NCBI GenBank assembly: GCA_963680875.1
Contig: OY804576.1
Span: 73,847,668 to 73,911,667 of the forward strand
Length of the DNA stretch: 64,000 nt
DNA from: Bathymodiolus brooksi
Lineage: Eukaryota; Mollusca; Bivalvia; Mytilida; Modiolidae
Direction: 5' to 3'
Positions 12,501-21,041 of the stretch are shown piece by piece (position 1 is the first letter of the stretch; every line of letters begins with the position of its first letter). Under the pieces are notes generated by a model. That model saw nothing but the letters and a program-made list of their open reading frames with translations, made no database searches and had not been told where the DNA came from. The position numbers and the translations under genes are program-made.

Positions 12501-14268
12501 GGCAGGGAGTGCTATATTTAGCCATTGCAAATTGTTTTAATACTAATTTTTTCTTTTTGCTATTTTCTATATATAGGTAATCCATTGGAAGAGAAATATA
12601 CAGCAGAAGGGACATGGAGAACTGATGTTGCTGGTAGACTCCCAAAATTGAAAAAGTTAGATGGTGAGTTCTTTAGCTAAATTCAATATGGCTAAGACAT
12701 TTTGCCATCACTTTGGATTTCTTGTCTGTCATCCATCATGTTTTCTAGCTCACCTCACTTAAAATCATTGTGAGCTTTGCCATCACTTTGGTTTCAGATT
12801 TTAAAGTATTCAATTTTAATAAAAATTTCATGTAAAATAACTGAAATTACTGGGATAATTTAAAACAAAGTTTGTTTGAAAAGATCTTGGGTAGTCTCCT
12901 TGTAAAATTATTATTCCACAGTCCCACATTCTATCCAATATGGCAGCTTTTACCTAAAAATAGGAAAACAAATTGAATTGCAATTAACTGTAACTTAAAC
13001 TTGTGCAAAGAAGGGTTTAAAGTGCCTTACTTAGTTGTGGTAAATTAAGGCATGTCATTTCAAATACTTCAATATGTCCAGTTTTCTAGTAAATCACTAT
13101 AAATATTTATCCAGATGAATGATACAACTTCAGGCAAACTTCTGTTTGGTTTCATTTTTCATCATCTAGTTTGGTTTTGGGTATGGTGTTTAACCCCACT
13201 TTCAGCAATATTTCAGTTGTATTGTGGTCAGTTTTATAGGTGGAGGAAATCGCAGGAAACCACAGATCTGTCGGACGTCACTGACAAACTTTATCACATA
13301 ATGTTGTATCGAGTACACCTCGCCATGAACAGTTCGAACTCACAACATTAGTTGTGAAAGGCACTGATTGCACAGGTAGTTGAAAATCCATCTACCATAC
13401 GATCATGACCATGATACCCCTTCATCATCTGGTAATGGGATAATTTGAAACCAATTAAATAATATGGTATCGTTTGAATCTATGTTTTGTTTGTCAATCT
13501 CTCCATGAAAGACCCAGTGGGCATTAATGTTTTAATTTTCCACTTGAATAATAATAATGTTTTCCTATTAGAGATCAGATTTACAAGAGTTACTCTTCAC
13601 AGTTAATAACATTTTTCTGGAAACCAATTGACTCTAAATATTGTCTCTTGTGGATAATTAGGGAAGTAAAATATAAGATTGACTTTTCCAAATATTGAAA
13701 TACACATTTATTCCTATTTCTTATGCTATAAATATCAATTGTAATTTTTGTATAACATACTACCTTTGAACAACATCTGTGAAAAAATGTAGAACAGCAA
13801 TGAAAGTGTTGTTCCTTTGCTTCAATTTGTGTCCAATCCAAGACTATTGTTGAATAGTCTGTCATGTTCATTTACATCCATCTCCTTTCTTACTAATTAT
13901 TAAAAATTATGTGATGAATATCAGGGTTAGAGTTATGGTGTTTAACGCCACTTTCAACAATATTTCAGTTATATCGTGGTGGTCAGTTTTATTGGTGGAG
14001 GAAACTGGAGTACCTGGAGAAAACCACTAACCTGTCACAGGTCACTAACAAACTTATATCACCAAGCGGGATTCGAACTCACAAAATTAGTGGCGATAGG
14101 CACTGATTTTGCATAGATACTTGTAAATCCATCTACCATACGATCACGACCGCGATGGTCCCCGATGAATATCAGAATAACAATCTCAATTTCTAGGTTT
14201 GAATGTAAATGTTGTTGTTTTTTCCAGGTGTACCAGTTATTAGAGAAGATGAGGAAGGGGATGACTAA
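596..14268 (+). CDS. DNAL1: Axonemal dynein light chain 1 (nine coding exons, 5' end missing)
   Basis: Leucine-rich-repeat light chain that binds the outer-arm dynein gamma heavy chain in cilia and flagella. Exons by translation and GT-AG borders: 596-640, 1638-1747, 3280-3335, 7217-7272, 8696-8785, 11218-11271, 11834-11870, 12577-12663, 14228-14268 (stop TAA 14266-14268). The joined frame is 191 codons, beginning [15 protein letters not shown] and ending [14 protein letters not shown]; human DNAL1 is 190 aa. Family landmarks seen: [12 protein letters not shown] (exon 2), CEKLSLSTN across exons 2/3, LRR blocks [12 protein letters not shown] (exon 4) and [16 protein letters not shown] (exon 5), [10 protein letters not shown] (exon 6), [18 protein letters not shown] (exons 7/8). 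All junction phases agree. The initiator exon, expected to add only one or a few residues, was not found in 1-595. The gene is complete otherwise, with no internal stop; identity is very secure. Confidence 0.95.
882..1134 (-). repeat. SINE1 copy (tRNA-derived head, conserved tail)
   Basis: First copy of the commonest dispersed repeat here. Read on the - strand it has a tRNA-like head (ATGGTAGTTGG as A box, a degenerate GAGTTTGAA-type B box), a body containing TCGATACAACATTATGTGATAAAGTTTGTCA and a tail ending near TATTGTTGAAAGTGGCGTTAAACACC. Other copies: + strand 1999-2181, 11493-11727, 22779-22895 (partial), 31053-31113 (tail only), 52003-52193, 56443-56648; - strand 13174-13414, 13923-14158, 18442-18570 (partial), 46793-47046, 49319-49545, 51423-51714, 63018-63196, 63197-63398. 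The tail resembles a conserved core shared between SINE families; which named superfamily it belongs to needs a Repbase or Dfam search. Confidence 0.8.
2366..3159. mobile_element. Non-autonomous TIR element in DNAL1 intron 2
   Basis: Perfect 15-bp terminal inverted repeats, CAGAGCTCCAGATAA at 2366-2380 and its reverse complement at 3145-3159, bound a 794-bp segment. The CAGAG start resembles hAT-class termini, but no matching 8-bp target duplication is visible in the flanks, so class is uncertain. No coding potential; rich in ACGC/GCGT motifs near the left end. Confidence 0.6.
3571..6675. mobile_element. 3.1-kb TTAA-flanked TIR element in DNAL1 intron 3
   Basis: Perfect 13-bp inverted termini AGGGAAACTTCGC (3571-3583) and GCGAAGTTTCCCT (6663-6675) are each directly flanked by TTAA (3567-3570 and 6676-6679). 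A TTAA target duplication is the hallmark of piggyBac-class transposition, though the terminal bases are not the usual CCY start. The interior holds a two-copy tandem duplication (about 137-bp period, 3786-4058), no recognisable transposase and only short unassigned open frames (largest 100 codons, - strand 4432-4734). Likely non-autonomous or decayed. Confidence 0.6.
6866..7076. repeat. Duplicated polypyrimidine tract, two copies
   Basis: A segment beginning ATTAATAGCAGAATCATAC followed by A-rich then C/T-rich sequence occurs twice, about 118 bases apart (starts near 6874 and 6992). It is in DNAL1 intron 3, downstream of the TTAA element, and is non-coding. Confidence 0.6.
7491..7618. repeat. 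Imperfect inverted repeat in DNAL1 intron 4
   Basis: About 45-base arms: left 7491-7534 around TGATGTGTTTTGC, right 7572-7618 around GCAAAACAAATCA, separated by roughly 38 bases. Probably a small foldback or MITE remnant. Just downstream, 7735-7800 holds two copies of a 33-base unit. Confidence 0.5.
7942..8422. mobile_element. Foldback (MITE-like) element with 71-bp inverted termini
   Basis: Left arm 7942-8012 and right arm 8352-8422 are near-perfect reverse complements over 71 bases (CATCTTCGCTAGCCAAGGG outermost). The 339-base interior has no recognisable gene; open frames over the arms are spurious. In DNAL1 intron 4. Confidence 0.75.
8984..9299 (-). repeat. SINE2 copy
   Basis: Second dispersed family. 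On the - strand it starts with a tRNA-like head (GTAATGGTTAGCAT as A box, GATCGTGAGTTTAAGTCC as B box), then a body with AACCAGTCTTTG/ACTGTTGTTTC motifs and a tail ending near ATAGCTGAAAAAT. Other copies: - strand 18571-18934, 54316-54682 and 56886-56990 plus 60311-60446 (split by an array); + strand 20290-20640, 20703-20890 (head half) and 38682-39001. This copy lies in DNAL1 intron 5. Confidence 0.75.
9725..10545 (+). repeat. Modular interspersed repeat with GCTCACCTGG ends
   Basis: Begins TAGCTCACCTGGCC and ends CCAGGTGAGCCTCTAG, so the termini are inverted GCTCACCTGG. The body is made of related modules with landmarks AATCTTCTCCTCAGAAACC, CCAAGATGGCCACC and GCTCAAATTTTAACTG. A larger copy in the opposite orientation is at 61077-62722, and decayed partial copies seem present at 12747-13070 and 16200-16680. 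No credible protein. Confidence 0.7.
11399..11835 (+). repeat. Direct duplication flanking a SINE at the DNAL1 exon 7 acceptor
   Basis: 11399-11495 and 11737-11835 are direct copies of about 97 bases (I count about 11-13 differences) on both sides of the SINE1 copy 11493-11727. The downstream copy ends in the working acceptor TTTTCAG before exon 7 (11834); the upstream copy ends in TTTAG followed by GG. The duplication is far longer than a normal SINE target-site duplication. Confidence 0.75.
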
Positions 14269-14461
14269 AGAGTTCACATGAAACATTTCAACTTGATTAC
14301 AGCATTTAATCAACAACTCTCTCAATATCTTCAAAATTTAAGTTATATACTGAAAATCTTTGAAGATTTTTTTTCATTTTTATATTTGGTATGAAAAGTA
14401 AATATAGCATTGAAAGAAAATTATTTCATTGAAACCAAGTTGATATGAGATGTAAAACTTC

Positions 14462-14471
14462 AATAAATAAA
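14462..14471 (+). promoter_or_regulatory. Overlapping poly(A) signals of DNAL1
   Basis: Two overlapping AATAAA hexamers lie about 195 bases after the DNAL1 stop codon, giving a 3' untranslated region of roughly 200-220 bases. Position and spacing fit; the cleavage site itself is not visible. Confidence 0.6.
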
Positions 14472-14981
14472 ACTGTTTTATATAATGGTTTATAAAAGGA
14501 AGATTCTTATACTTGTGACCTTGACATTAAATTGTATAAGCATGTGATGTTAAACGACAGAAAAATTATGGTTTCAATAAGAGTTATCTGCTAGTTCAAG
14601 CTGTTGTATTTTGCCCTTTGTTTCTGATATTTATATCATGGCATATGTATCTTTTTAAGGTTGTATGTGCTACAACGCCTTACAAGGAAATATTTGTAAA
14701 ACTGGCATGCCAAATATAAAAGACTTAAAAGAAAAAATTATTGTGTGCATGATTTGTATTTATATTTTTATACATATTTTTTGTTGGATTCCATCCATAA
14801 ACATCTGAACATTTTTTTTTACATTGTTAAAAATTAAATAAATCATTCCATCTTAATATTGCTTTATTTCGTATTATTTAGTATCCTGTACAAATTGTGA
14901 TGACATTTCTTGGAATAAAACAGGAAATTTTGATAAATGAATTGAACAAGCAGAGATATAGAAATCCAGTTTGTTTATTTT

Positions 14982-15600
14982 GTCTCGCCTGTCACAAAAG
15001 TCGCTAAAGGTGAGACATGTATTTCTTTTCCAGCGACGGCGACGACGATGTTAACAATATCAAGTTTTGGAATTAGTTCAGTTTCTTCATTCCTATGCAA
15101 CCTAGGCTTGCCATTTTTGGTCCACACATTGATCATGGAGGGTACATGTCAGCCAACCATGTTTCACCTGACCATGACCTCATTTTCATGATCTAATGAC
15201 TTATATTAACTCAAATATTTAGTGATTAGGTGAGTTTTTCTATTGCCATACAACCTAAGTTCATCATATATGAACCATAAAGTGATCATGGTGTGTACGT
15301 TTCACCTAACCTTGATCTCATTGTCTACTGACTAAGATTTACAACAATTGATTATGTCAGTTTCTCTATTACCATACAACTTGTGCTCACCTAATTTGAT
15401 CCACAAATAGATCAAGGAGGGTACATGTCAGTCAGGCATGTGTCACCTGAACTTGACCTCATTTCTTTACAGTCTACAAACTTCAATTTATGCCAATTTT
15501 TAGTGATGGATTAGTTTCTATGTTGCCATCATACAACCTATGTTCACCATATTTGGTCCACACATTAATGGTGAAGGGTACAGTTTCATGGTACATTGAT
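14982..15600 (+). repeat. Modular repeat starting TCTCGCCTGTCAC
   Basis: Four degenerate modules (starting near 15088, 15238, 15361 and 15517) share the pattern CCATACAACCTA, TTCACC, TTTGGTCCACA, GATCATGGAGGGTACATGTC and CACCTGACC..GACCTCATT. This is a dispersed, internally repetitive non-coding element downstream of DNAL1. Confidence 0.6.
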
Positions 15601-18430
15601 TTAGTTTATTTTTTTATAAATATTTTACATGATTTGCAGGGGGCAGGAGAGACATAGATCTGTCTACACTTGTTTATTAGAATGGCAGATATTACTTGTC
15701 GTACATTCACTACCCTTTAACCATTGTTTGTCAGCTTTCATTTTTTATATACAATGTATCTTTATTCTCATACAGCCAAATACATTGAGACAGAGAAAAA
15801 TTACAAAATAATAATAACATAACAAGACTATTTACAATATATACAGACAGAAGGGTAAATGGTTTACGAAACTACAGTAGGTAAGCCAGGAGTACAAAAA
15901 ACCTTATTGATTTGTTTGATAAATGTACTTTTTGTATATGTATTATTGATAAAGGACTTTGGCAACCAAGATTTTATTATACAGTGCAGTTTCACGAGTA
16001 TTGAAAAACAACTCTGAATTTAATTATTGTCATGTTCTTTCTTTTAACCATCTTGTGTTCTGTGATTATTTATCCTTGTTAAATAGCTAAATATGTTCAG
16101 ATTGATTGATTGATTGGTGTTTAACACCAACTTTAGCAATATTTCAGCTATATCATGGTGCAATATGGAAAGCCTCTATATCCCGCCGTGCAGTGTCTCT
16201 TATTTGGTGAAAGGAAAGCTTGTTTTGAAGAATGCATGCAGGCATTGTCATATTTAGCCCATCTGGACCTGTGAGGTATTCTCATCAATTTTCAATCCAC
16301 TTGCTCCCCAGTTTCTTTGTTTCTTTGTGGGAGATCTTGTTTCTAACAAACACTTGACCAAATTGAACCAAACTTTGCAAAACTGTCACTTTGGTGGTCC
16401 TCAATATTTAACCTGTATGTGATTTTTGTTGCAATGGTCATTCAAACATCATGCATTCTGTATGTCTGGAATATAAAATCTCGTCTTTTCTGAAATCCAA
16501 GATGGCCAGCACTGCAGGACAAAGATTTAACACAGGACATTATAGGGAAATAATTGCATATTTTTTCTCAGAAAGTACAAACTTGATTAAATACAAACTG
16601 CCTTGCCATTTTTTTGTGCTGATCTGAAATCCAAGATGGCCACTATTGCAGTACAAACGTTGTACATATTGATTGATTGATTGATTATCACTTAATGCCC
16701 AAATTGACAGTGTTTCAGCTATATCCAGGGCGAGATAACAAGTTAAATAATATCTTTAGAAATATAAAGAAATAGGGGAAATGGGACAATCAGGGAAACG
16801 ACACTTGAATGACAATGGAAAGGTATGAAAATTTGGGTAGTCAAGAAAAATTAGTTTTTTGTAGCGGTTACAATTAGCTGCTGAACATTAGCTCTTAATG
16901 GTCTTTTTTAAGGTAGAAAAAGACCGTAAAGAGCTGGGTTTCCACAGCTACGGCTAATGCGCAAACCCATTTTCGAAATCTACAAAAAAGGTCTTTAACC
17001 TACATGAAGCGAACATAATAGTTGATATAAATGGATACATTGCACCAATCTAAATACCTGTAGTGCTGTGTTAACACACCCCCAAGATGTTCTTTATTTC
17101 TTAAATGGCCGCCATTTGCAGGAATTTTTTTAATATGAAAAACGAGTCGTCTTTAATTAATACTAGTTACTGTAATTTAAACAAAAATTATTTAAAATGT
17201 TGATGATTAAACAGATTTTAATCATTTACATTTGTGTGAAATTCGCAATATTGTCACCGATTATTGTTCTAAGCAGTTGTCTCTGCAGAGAAAGTTGCTG
17301 TGATTTTTTTTAATAGAAATTAAACCTATATATTATCTATCTGACTGCACTTTTCTTTGTCTATTTTACTGTAGGGCTACAATAATCTATATATATTGAA
17401 ATATAGACATAAAGCTTATAAAATAACTGTCAGAAATAGTGTTATTTTTTAAGAATGGAAAGAGGGTGGAATGCTCCAAAAACAAAGCAGATAACAACTT
17501 CCCTTGTATTTCGTACATCTCCAAAAAAAGAACAAATCTAATTGTATAGCTTGTGTTTATGCTTGGTCATCCACATCATTTCAACAAAGCAACATGTCTA
17601 AATTGCAAAGTTAAAACCATGGAAACTTGATCTTGAATAAAAGTTTCAGCAGATATTTGCATTGGATGTTGTTTCAAAAAGCGGAACAATGTCCAAATTC
17701 AGTATTAGGGCTAAAAAGTACCAAACTCCAAAACATGAACTTATTTTTATTTTTCATTCAATTTTAATGCATTGTTTTGTTTTGTAAAGTGCTAATCTTA
17801 ACGAGTTATTTTCGACACAATAAATTTGATATGTTTTTTTTTATGCAAAAGGGGCTGAGAGGTCCCAAATTACAAAATTGCGCATATTTAGAAGGTCGAC
17901 AGTATTTTCATTTTTCATCAAATTTTATGCAGTTATTTCATTAGAACTTATTGTGACAAGGTCTTCAGGTAGTATCCGAGTTGATTTCGGTTATGTTTTT
18001 CGAATTAAACGTGATTGCTGTCATAACTGGCACAGAAGGAAGCCATGTATAGTTGCTGTGGTAGTATTATTCTGCGACCAGCGTAGCAGACCCTTTGTTT
18101 CCATTTCATCAGAAGAAAATTCTGTCTGAAGTATTCCAGCCTACTAACGTTTCCACGATAGGGGAACAAAAGTTGCAAATACCCCAATTTTATTATTTTT
18201 AGTCTTATATCAATGGATTAAAGTTTAACATACAATATAATGTATGCAAAATTGCATAAAATAACGTTTCTCAAAAATATATACATGTAGACCTAATATA
18301 ACCAGGTGAACGAAACATGCTCCGGTGAGCCTCTCGTTGTAATTTCCAGTAAGATATGGGATATTATGCAGTCGCACACAAACAAAATTGCTGTTATAAC
18401 TACCTGGCCTGATTTCCCCCACCATTATTC

Positions 18431-18948
18431 GTACATGATTTGAGGGTTAGGGTTATGGTGTTTAACACCACTTTCAACAATTTTTCAGTGGTATCGCGGT
18501 GGTCAGTTTTATTGTTGGAGGAAACCGGAGTAACCGGAGAAAACCACCGACCTGACGCAAGTCACTGATCATACAGTGAGTGAGTGAGTGATTGTTGTTT
18601 AACGTCAACTCAACAATTTTTCAGCTATATCATTGCGAGAACAAATTAATTTTCAATCAGATGATGATAAGGCCCGCTTTGTACTAAACCAACACCTTAG
18701 TTGGATTTTTATAGTGCTAGCTTACTGAAACAACACTCCACAGATAGACATGTCGCCCCACTCGAACACATTATCCTGAATACGAGCCAACCAGTCTTTG
18801 CTCTTTCTCCTTAATACTGCGTGCTTAGCAGAGAAGCAACAAATACCAATTACATAGTCTTTGGTTTGACCCGATGATGACTTGTACCAACGATCTACAG
18901 CTGACCATTACACCACCGATGCGGTCACTGACGATACATGATTTGATA
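18431..18948 (-). mobile_element. Nested SINE2 inside truncated SINE1, with target duplications
   Basis: A 5'-truncated SINE1 (18442-18570) is followed without a gap by a full SINE2 (18571-18934). The composite is bounded by the direct repeat TACATGATTTGA (18432-18443 and near 18937-18948). The SINE2 is bounded by GTCACTGATCATAC and GTCACTGACGATAC (12 of 14 bases match). This gives a relative order: SINE1 first, SINE2 later. Confidence 0.65.
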
Positions 18949-19220
18949 TTGATAACTGTCTTGTTTACATTGTAATTACTATCAAGACATATGATAATAT
19001 CAACATTCAATTCAATTTTTAATGTTGTCCCTTGCCGTGGGTTAAATATATCTACAAACGTATATTGTTGTCTATGTTAGCTATATCGTATCTACAAATC
19101 TTATTAAATTGTAATTAAATTTATCAATTTGACCTTATTACATTGTTTTGATTGATACATATCTACTAAATTTTCGTGATGACATATGGTCATCTTCATT
19201 GCATGCATCTGCTGCAGCTT

Positions 19221-19302
19221 GCATATATATATAAATAAATGTCACTTTCAAATATATCCTTTTCATGAAAGTACAGTTATTACCTATAACCTGCACAGAA
19301 TG
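19221..19302 (+). promoter_or_regulatory. Candidate promoter and leader exon of chitinase A
   Basis: A TATA-like stretch (ATATATATATAAATAAA, about 19221-19237) is followed about 65 bases later by a consensus donor GTAAGTAA at 19303. Because the first coding exon of chitinase A starts immediately after an acceptor (TATAG|ATG), an upstream non-coding leader exon is required. An exon of about 19255-19302 would fit. This is inference from spacing and signals; transcript data are lacking. Confidence 0.3.
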
Positions 19303-19564
19303 GTAAGTAACACGTCAGTCTGGTTCCTATGGTGCCACACAAGTAAGGGTCTCGCTTGTTTCATGTAATTTTTTTTTTTTTTTTATTGTTTGTTTGTATT
19401 GACCCATTAAAATTAGCTTAACCCGCCACTTTTTATTGAAGTACCTGTATCAAGCCAGGAAAGTAAGCGCACGTGTATATGCATTATAGGATATCGATTT
19501 TGCCTATATCTGCCATTTTTCGATTGGACAGTGTGATATTTTTTGTTTTTCATTTTATTTGTAC

Positions 19565-19745
19565 GTTTTGTTTTGCTGTATTTTGTTGTTGTTGTTGTTT
19601 GTTTTTTGTTTTGTTTTGTTTGTTTTTTTTTTGCTTTTGCTTTGTTGTATTTTTTGTTGTTGCTTTGTTTGCTTGTTTATTTTTAGGTGTTTGTGTTTGT
19701 GTTTGTTTTATTTTTTGTTTTGTTTTTTGCTTGCTTTGTTTTTTG
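19565..19745. repeat. TTG/TTTTG low-complexity tract
   Basis: T and G only over long stretches (TTGTTGTTGTTG, TTTTGTTTTG). It lies in the proposed leader intron of chitinase A. The long open frames across it, on both strands, are composition artefacts. Confidence 0.8.
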
Positions 19746-20702
19746 TGTGGGTATTTCAAGGCAAATATACGTCAAGCAAATAATGATCGCCTAAAACAAG
19801 TTGAAGATTTTATAAGACAGACATTTTTGTTGATTGATTTCTTGCTTCATTTTAGGTGTCAATCGTTATTGAAACATGTTTTCATTTAATACCTATATGT
19901 ATAGTCATTGGAGATCCAATTATAAAGAGGACGGATATGATCCCATTACAGACAACAGGTTTGACCCCGCCACATCTATTTTCTGCCTGTCCCAAACAAT
20001 TCGCATATGTCGTGGTATTTTGTTTTGTTTTCAATGACTTGATGTTACAGGTACTTATTCGTTTTGTTGATGTTAGTGGAATTTTTTCCATCACTGTTTT
20101 AAATTTCCATTATTAATGTTAATCTGTAAAATCAGCTAAATATTGACATTGTTCAACATAACGACGACCTCTTTCGGCGGCAGTATTGGATAATTTTGAG
20201 AGAAAAAAAAATGTCTTTAACTAAACTTGAATGCCAACAAAGAATTGTCATTGTAAAGAGTATGATATACCCATTTATCCTGATGACTGTCCTCGGTTGT
20301 GAAATGTTTCACGTGCGAAAGATGAAGTGTTTGATCTCTTGTCGCCTTGAACCAAAGACTATAACTGATATTTTCTCAATTCTCTGCTGAGCTCGCGACA
20401 TTAAAGAGTATAACCAAAGACTGATGGTTGGCTCGGAATCTGGAAAACTGAGTGGAATAACATTCCTACTAGTGGACTGTTGTTTTATTGAGCTATACAA
20501 TTTCAGATCAGTATGGTGGTCTACCACAAAGCAGACGCAATCACTATCGTATAAAAAAGTAACCGATTCTTGCCATGAAATATCTGGAAAATATGCTCAC
20601 TGGTCATTAAACAACTATCATTGACTCCATTCACTCGTATATATATCTATATTACAACGAGTGGTAAGTATAACTAAAACATGTCTCATTTTTGTCCGTC
20701 GA

Positions 20703-20890
20703 TCTTCAAGATACTAGAACCGTCACGGTGGTTAATAGTTAGCTTGTGAATTCGCGGCGTGTGTGGTAGGTCGTGGGTTCGATCCCGACCGGGTAAAGCC
20801 AAATGATGATAAAATTGGTATATTTGCTGCTTCCCACAAAGCACGAAGCATACAGGGAGTAAGATCAAAGACTGGTTATATGCTATATAA
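20703..20890 (+). repeat. SINE2 head half with well preserved tRNA-like promoter
   Basis: Contains GGTGGTTAATAGTTAGC (A-box-like) and GTGGGTTCGATCCCGACC (an intact B box), followed by the SINE2 body TTTGCTGCTTCCCACAAAG..AAGACTGGTTAT. It ends about 100 bases before the first coding exon of chitinase A. The adjacent 20290-20640 is another, more diverged SINE2 copy in the same orientation. Confidence 0.65.
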
Positions 20891-20989
20891 CTAAGAAACA
20901 AAAACAAACATTCAAAAATAATTTGTTCTAAAAACCATTAATGCTTAAATCTATGGAAAATCAAGTTAATTGTATATTTTCTTCTATAG

Positions 20990-21041
20990 ATGCCTATAAA
21001 ATGGAATGTTTATTCTTTGATATTGTTGACAGCGATTTTTG
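20990..21041 (+). CDS. Chitinase A exon 1, signal peptide
   Basis: ATG directly follows the acceptor TTCTATAG and encodes 17 residues plus one base, with a positively charged start and a hydrophobic core ([10 protein letters not shown]). The donor GTAAGT is at 21042. The mature protein probably begins near the exon 2 start ([11 protein letters not shown]). Confidence 0.85.

Larger units (their letters stand above)
14480..19230. other. Intergenic region between DNAL1 and chitinase A
   Basis: No gene was recognised. It contains a modular repeat (14982-15600), a short SINE-tail fragment (16105-16160, GTGTTTAACACCAACTTTAGCAATATTTCAGC), a similar fragment at 16670-16760, a decayed GCTCACCTGG-family stretch (16200-16680), a short inverted repeat around AAAGACC (16860-17000), and the nested SINE pair at 18431-18948. 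The interval 17000-18420 is otherwise featureless AT-rich sequence with only short frames. Confidence 0.6.

Noticed and set aside
19473..19889. 138-codon Cys/Phe-rich frame
   Set aside because: TTG/TTTTG simple repeat, open on both strands because of composition.
20720..20790. A functional tRNA gene
   Set aside because: A and B box motifs are present, but the sequence does not form a complete cloverleaf that I can see and it continues into the SINE2 body.
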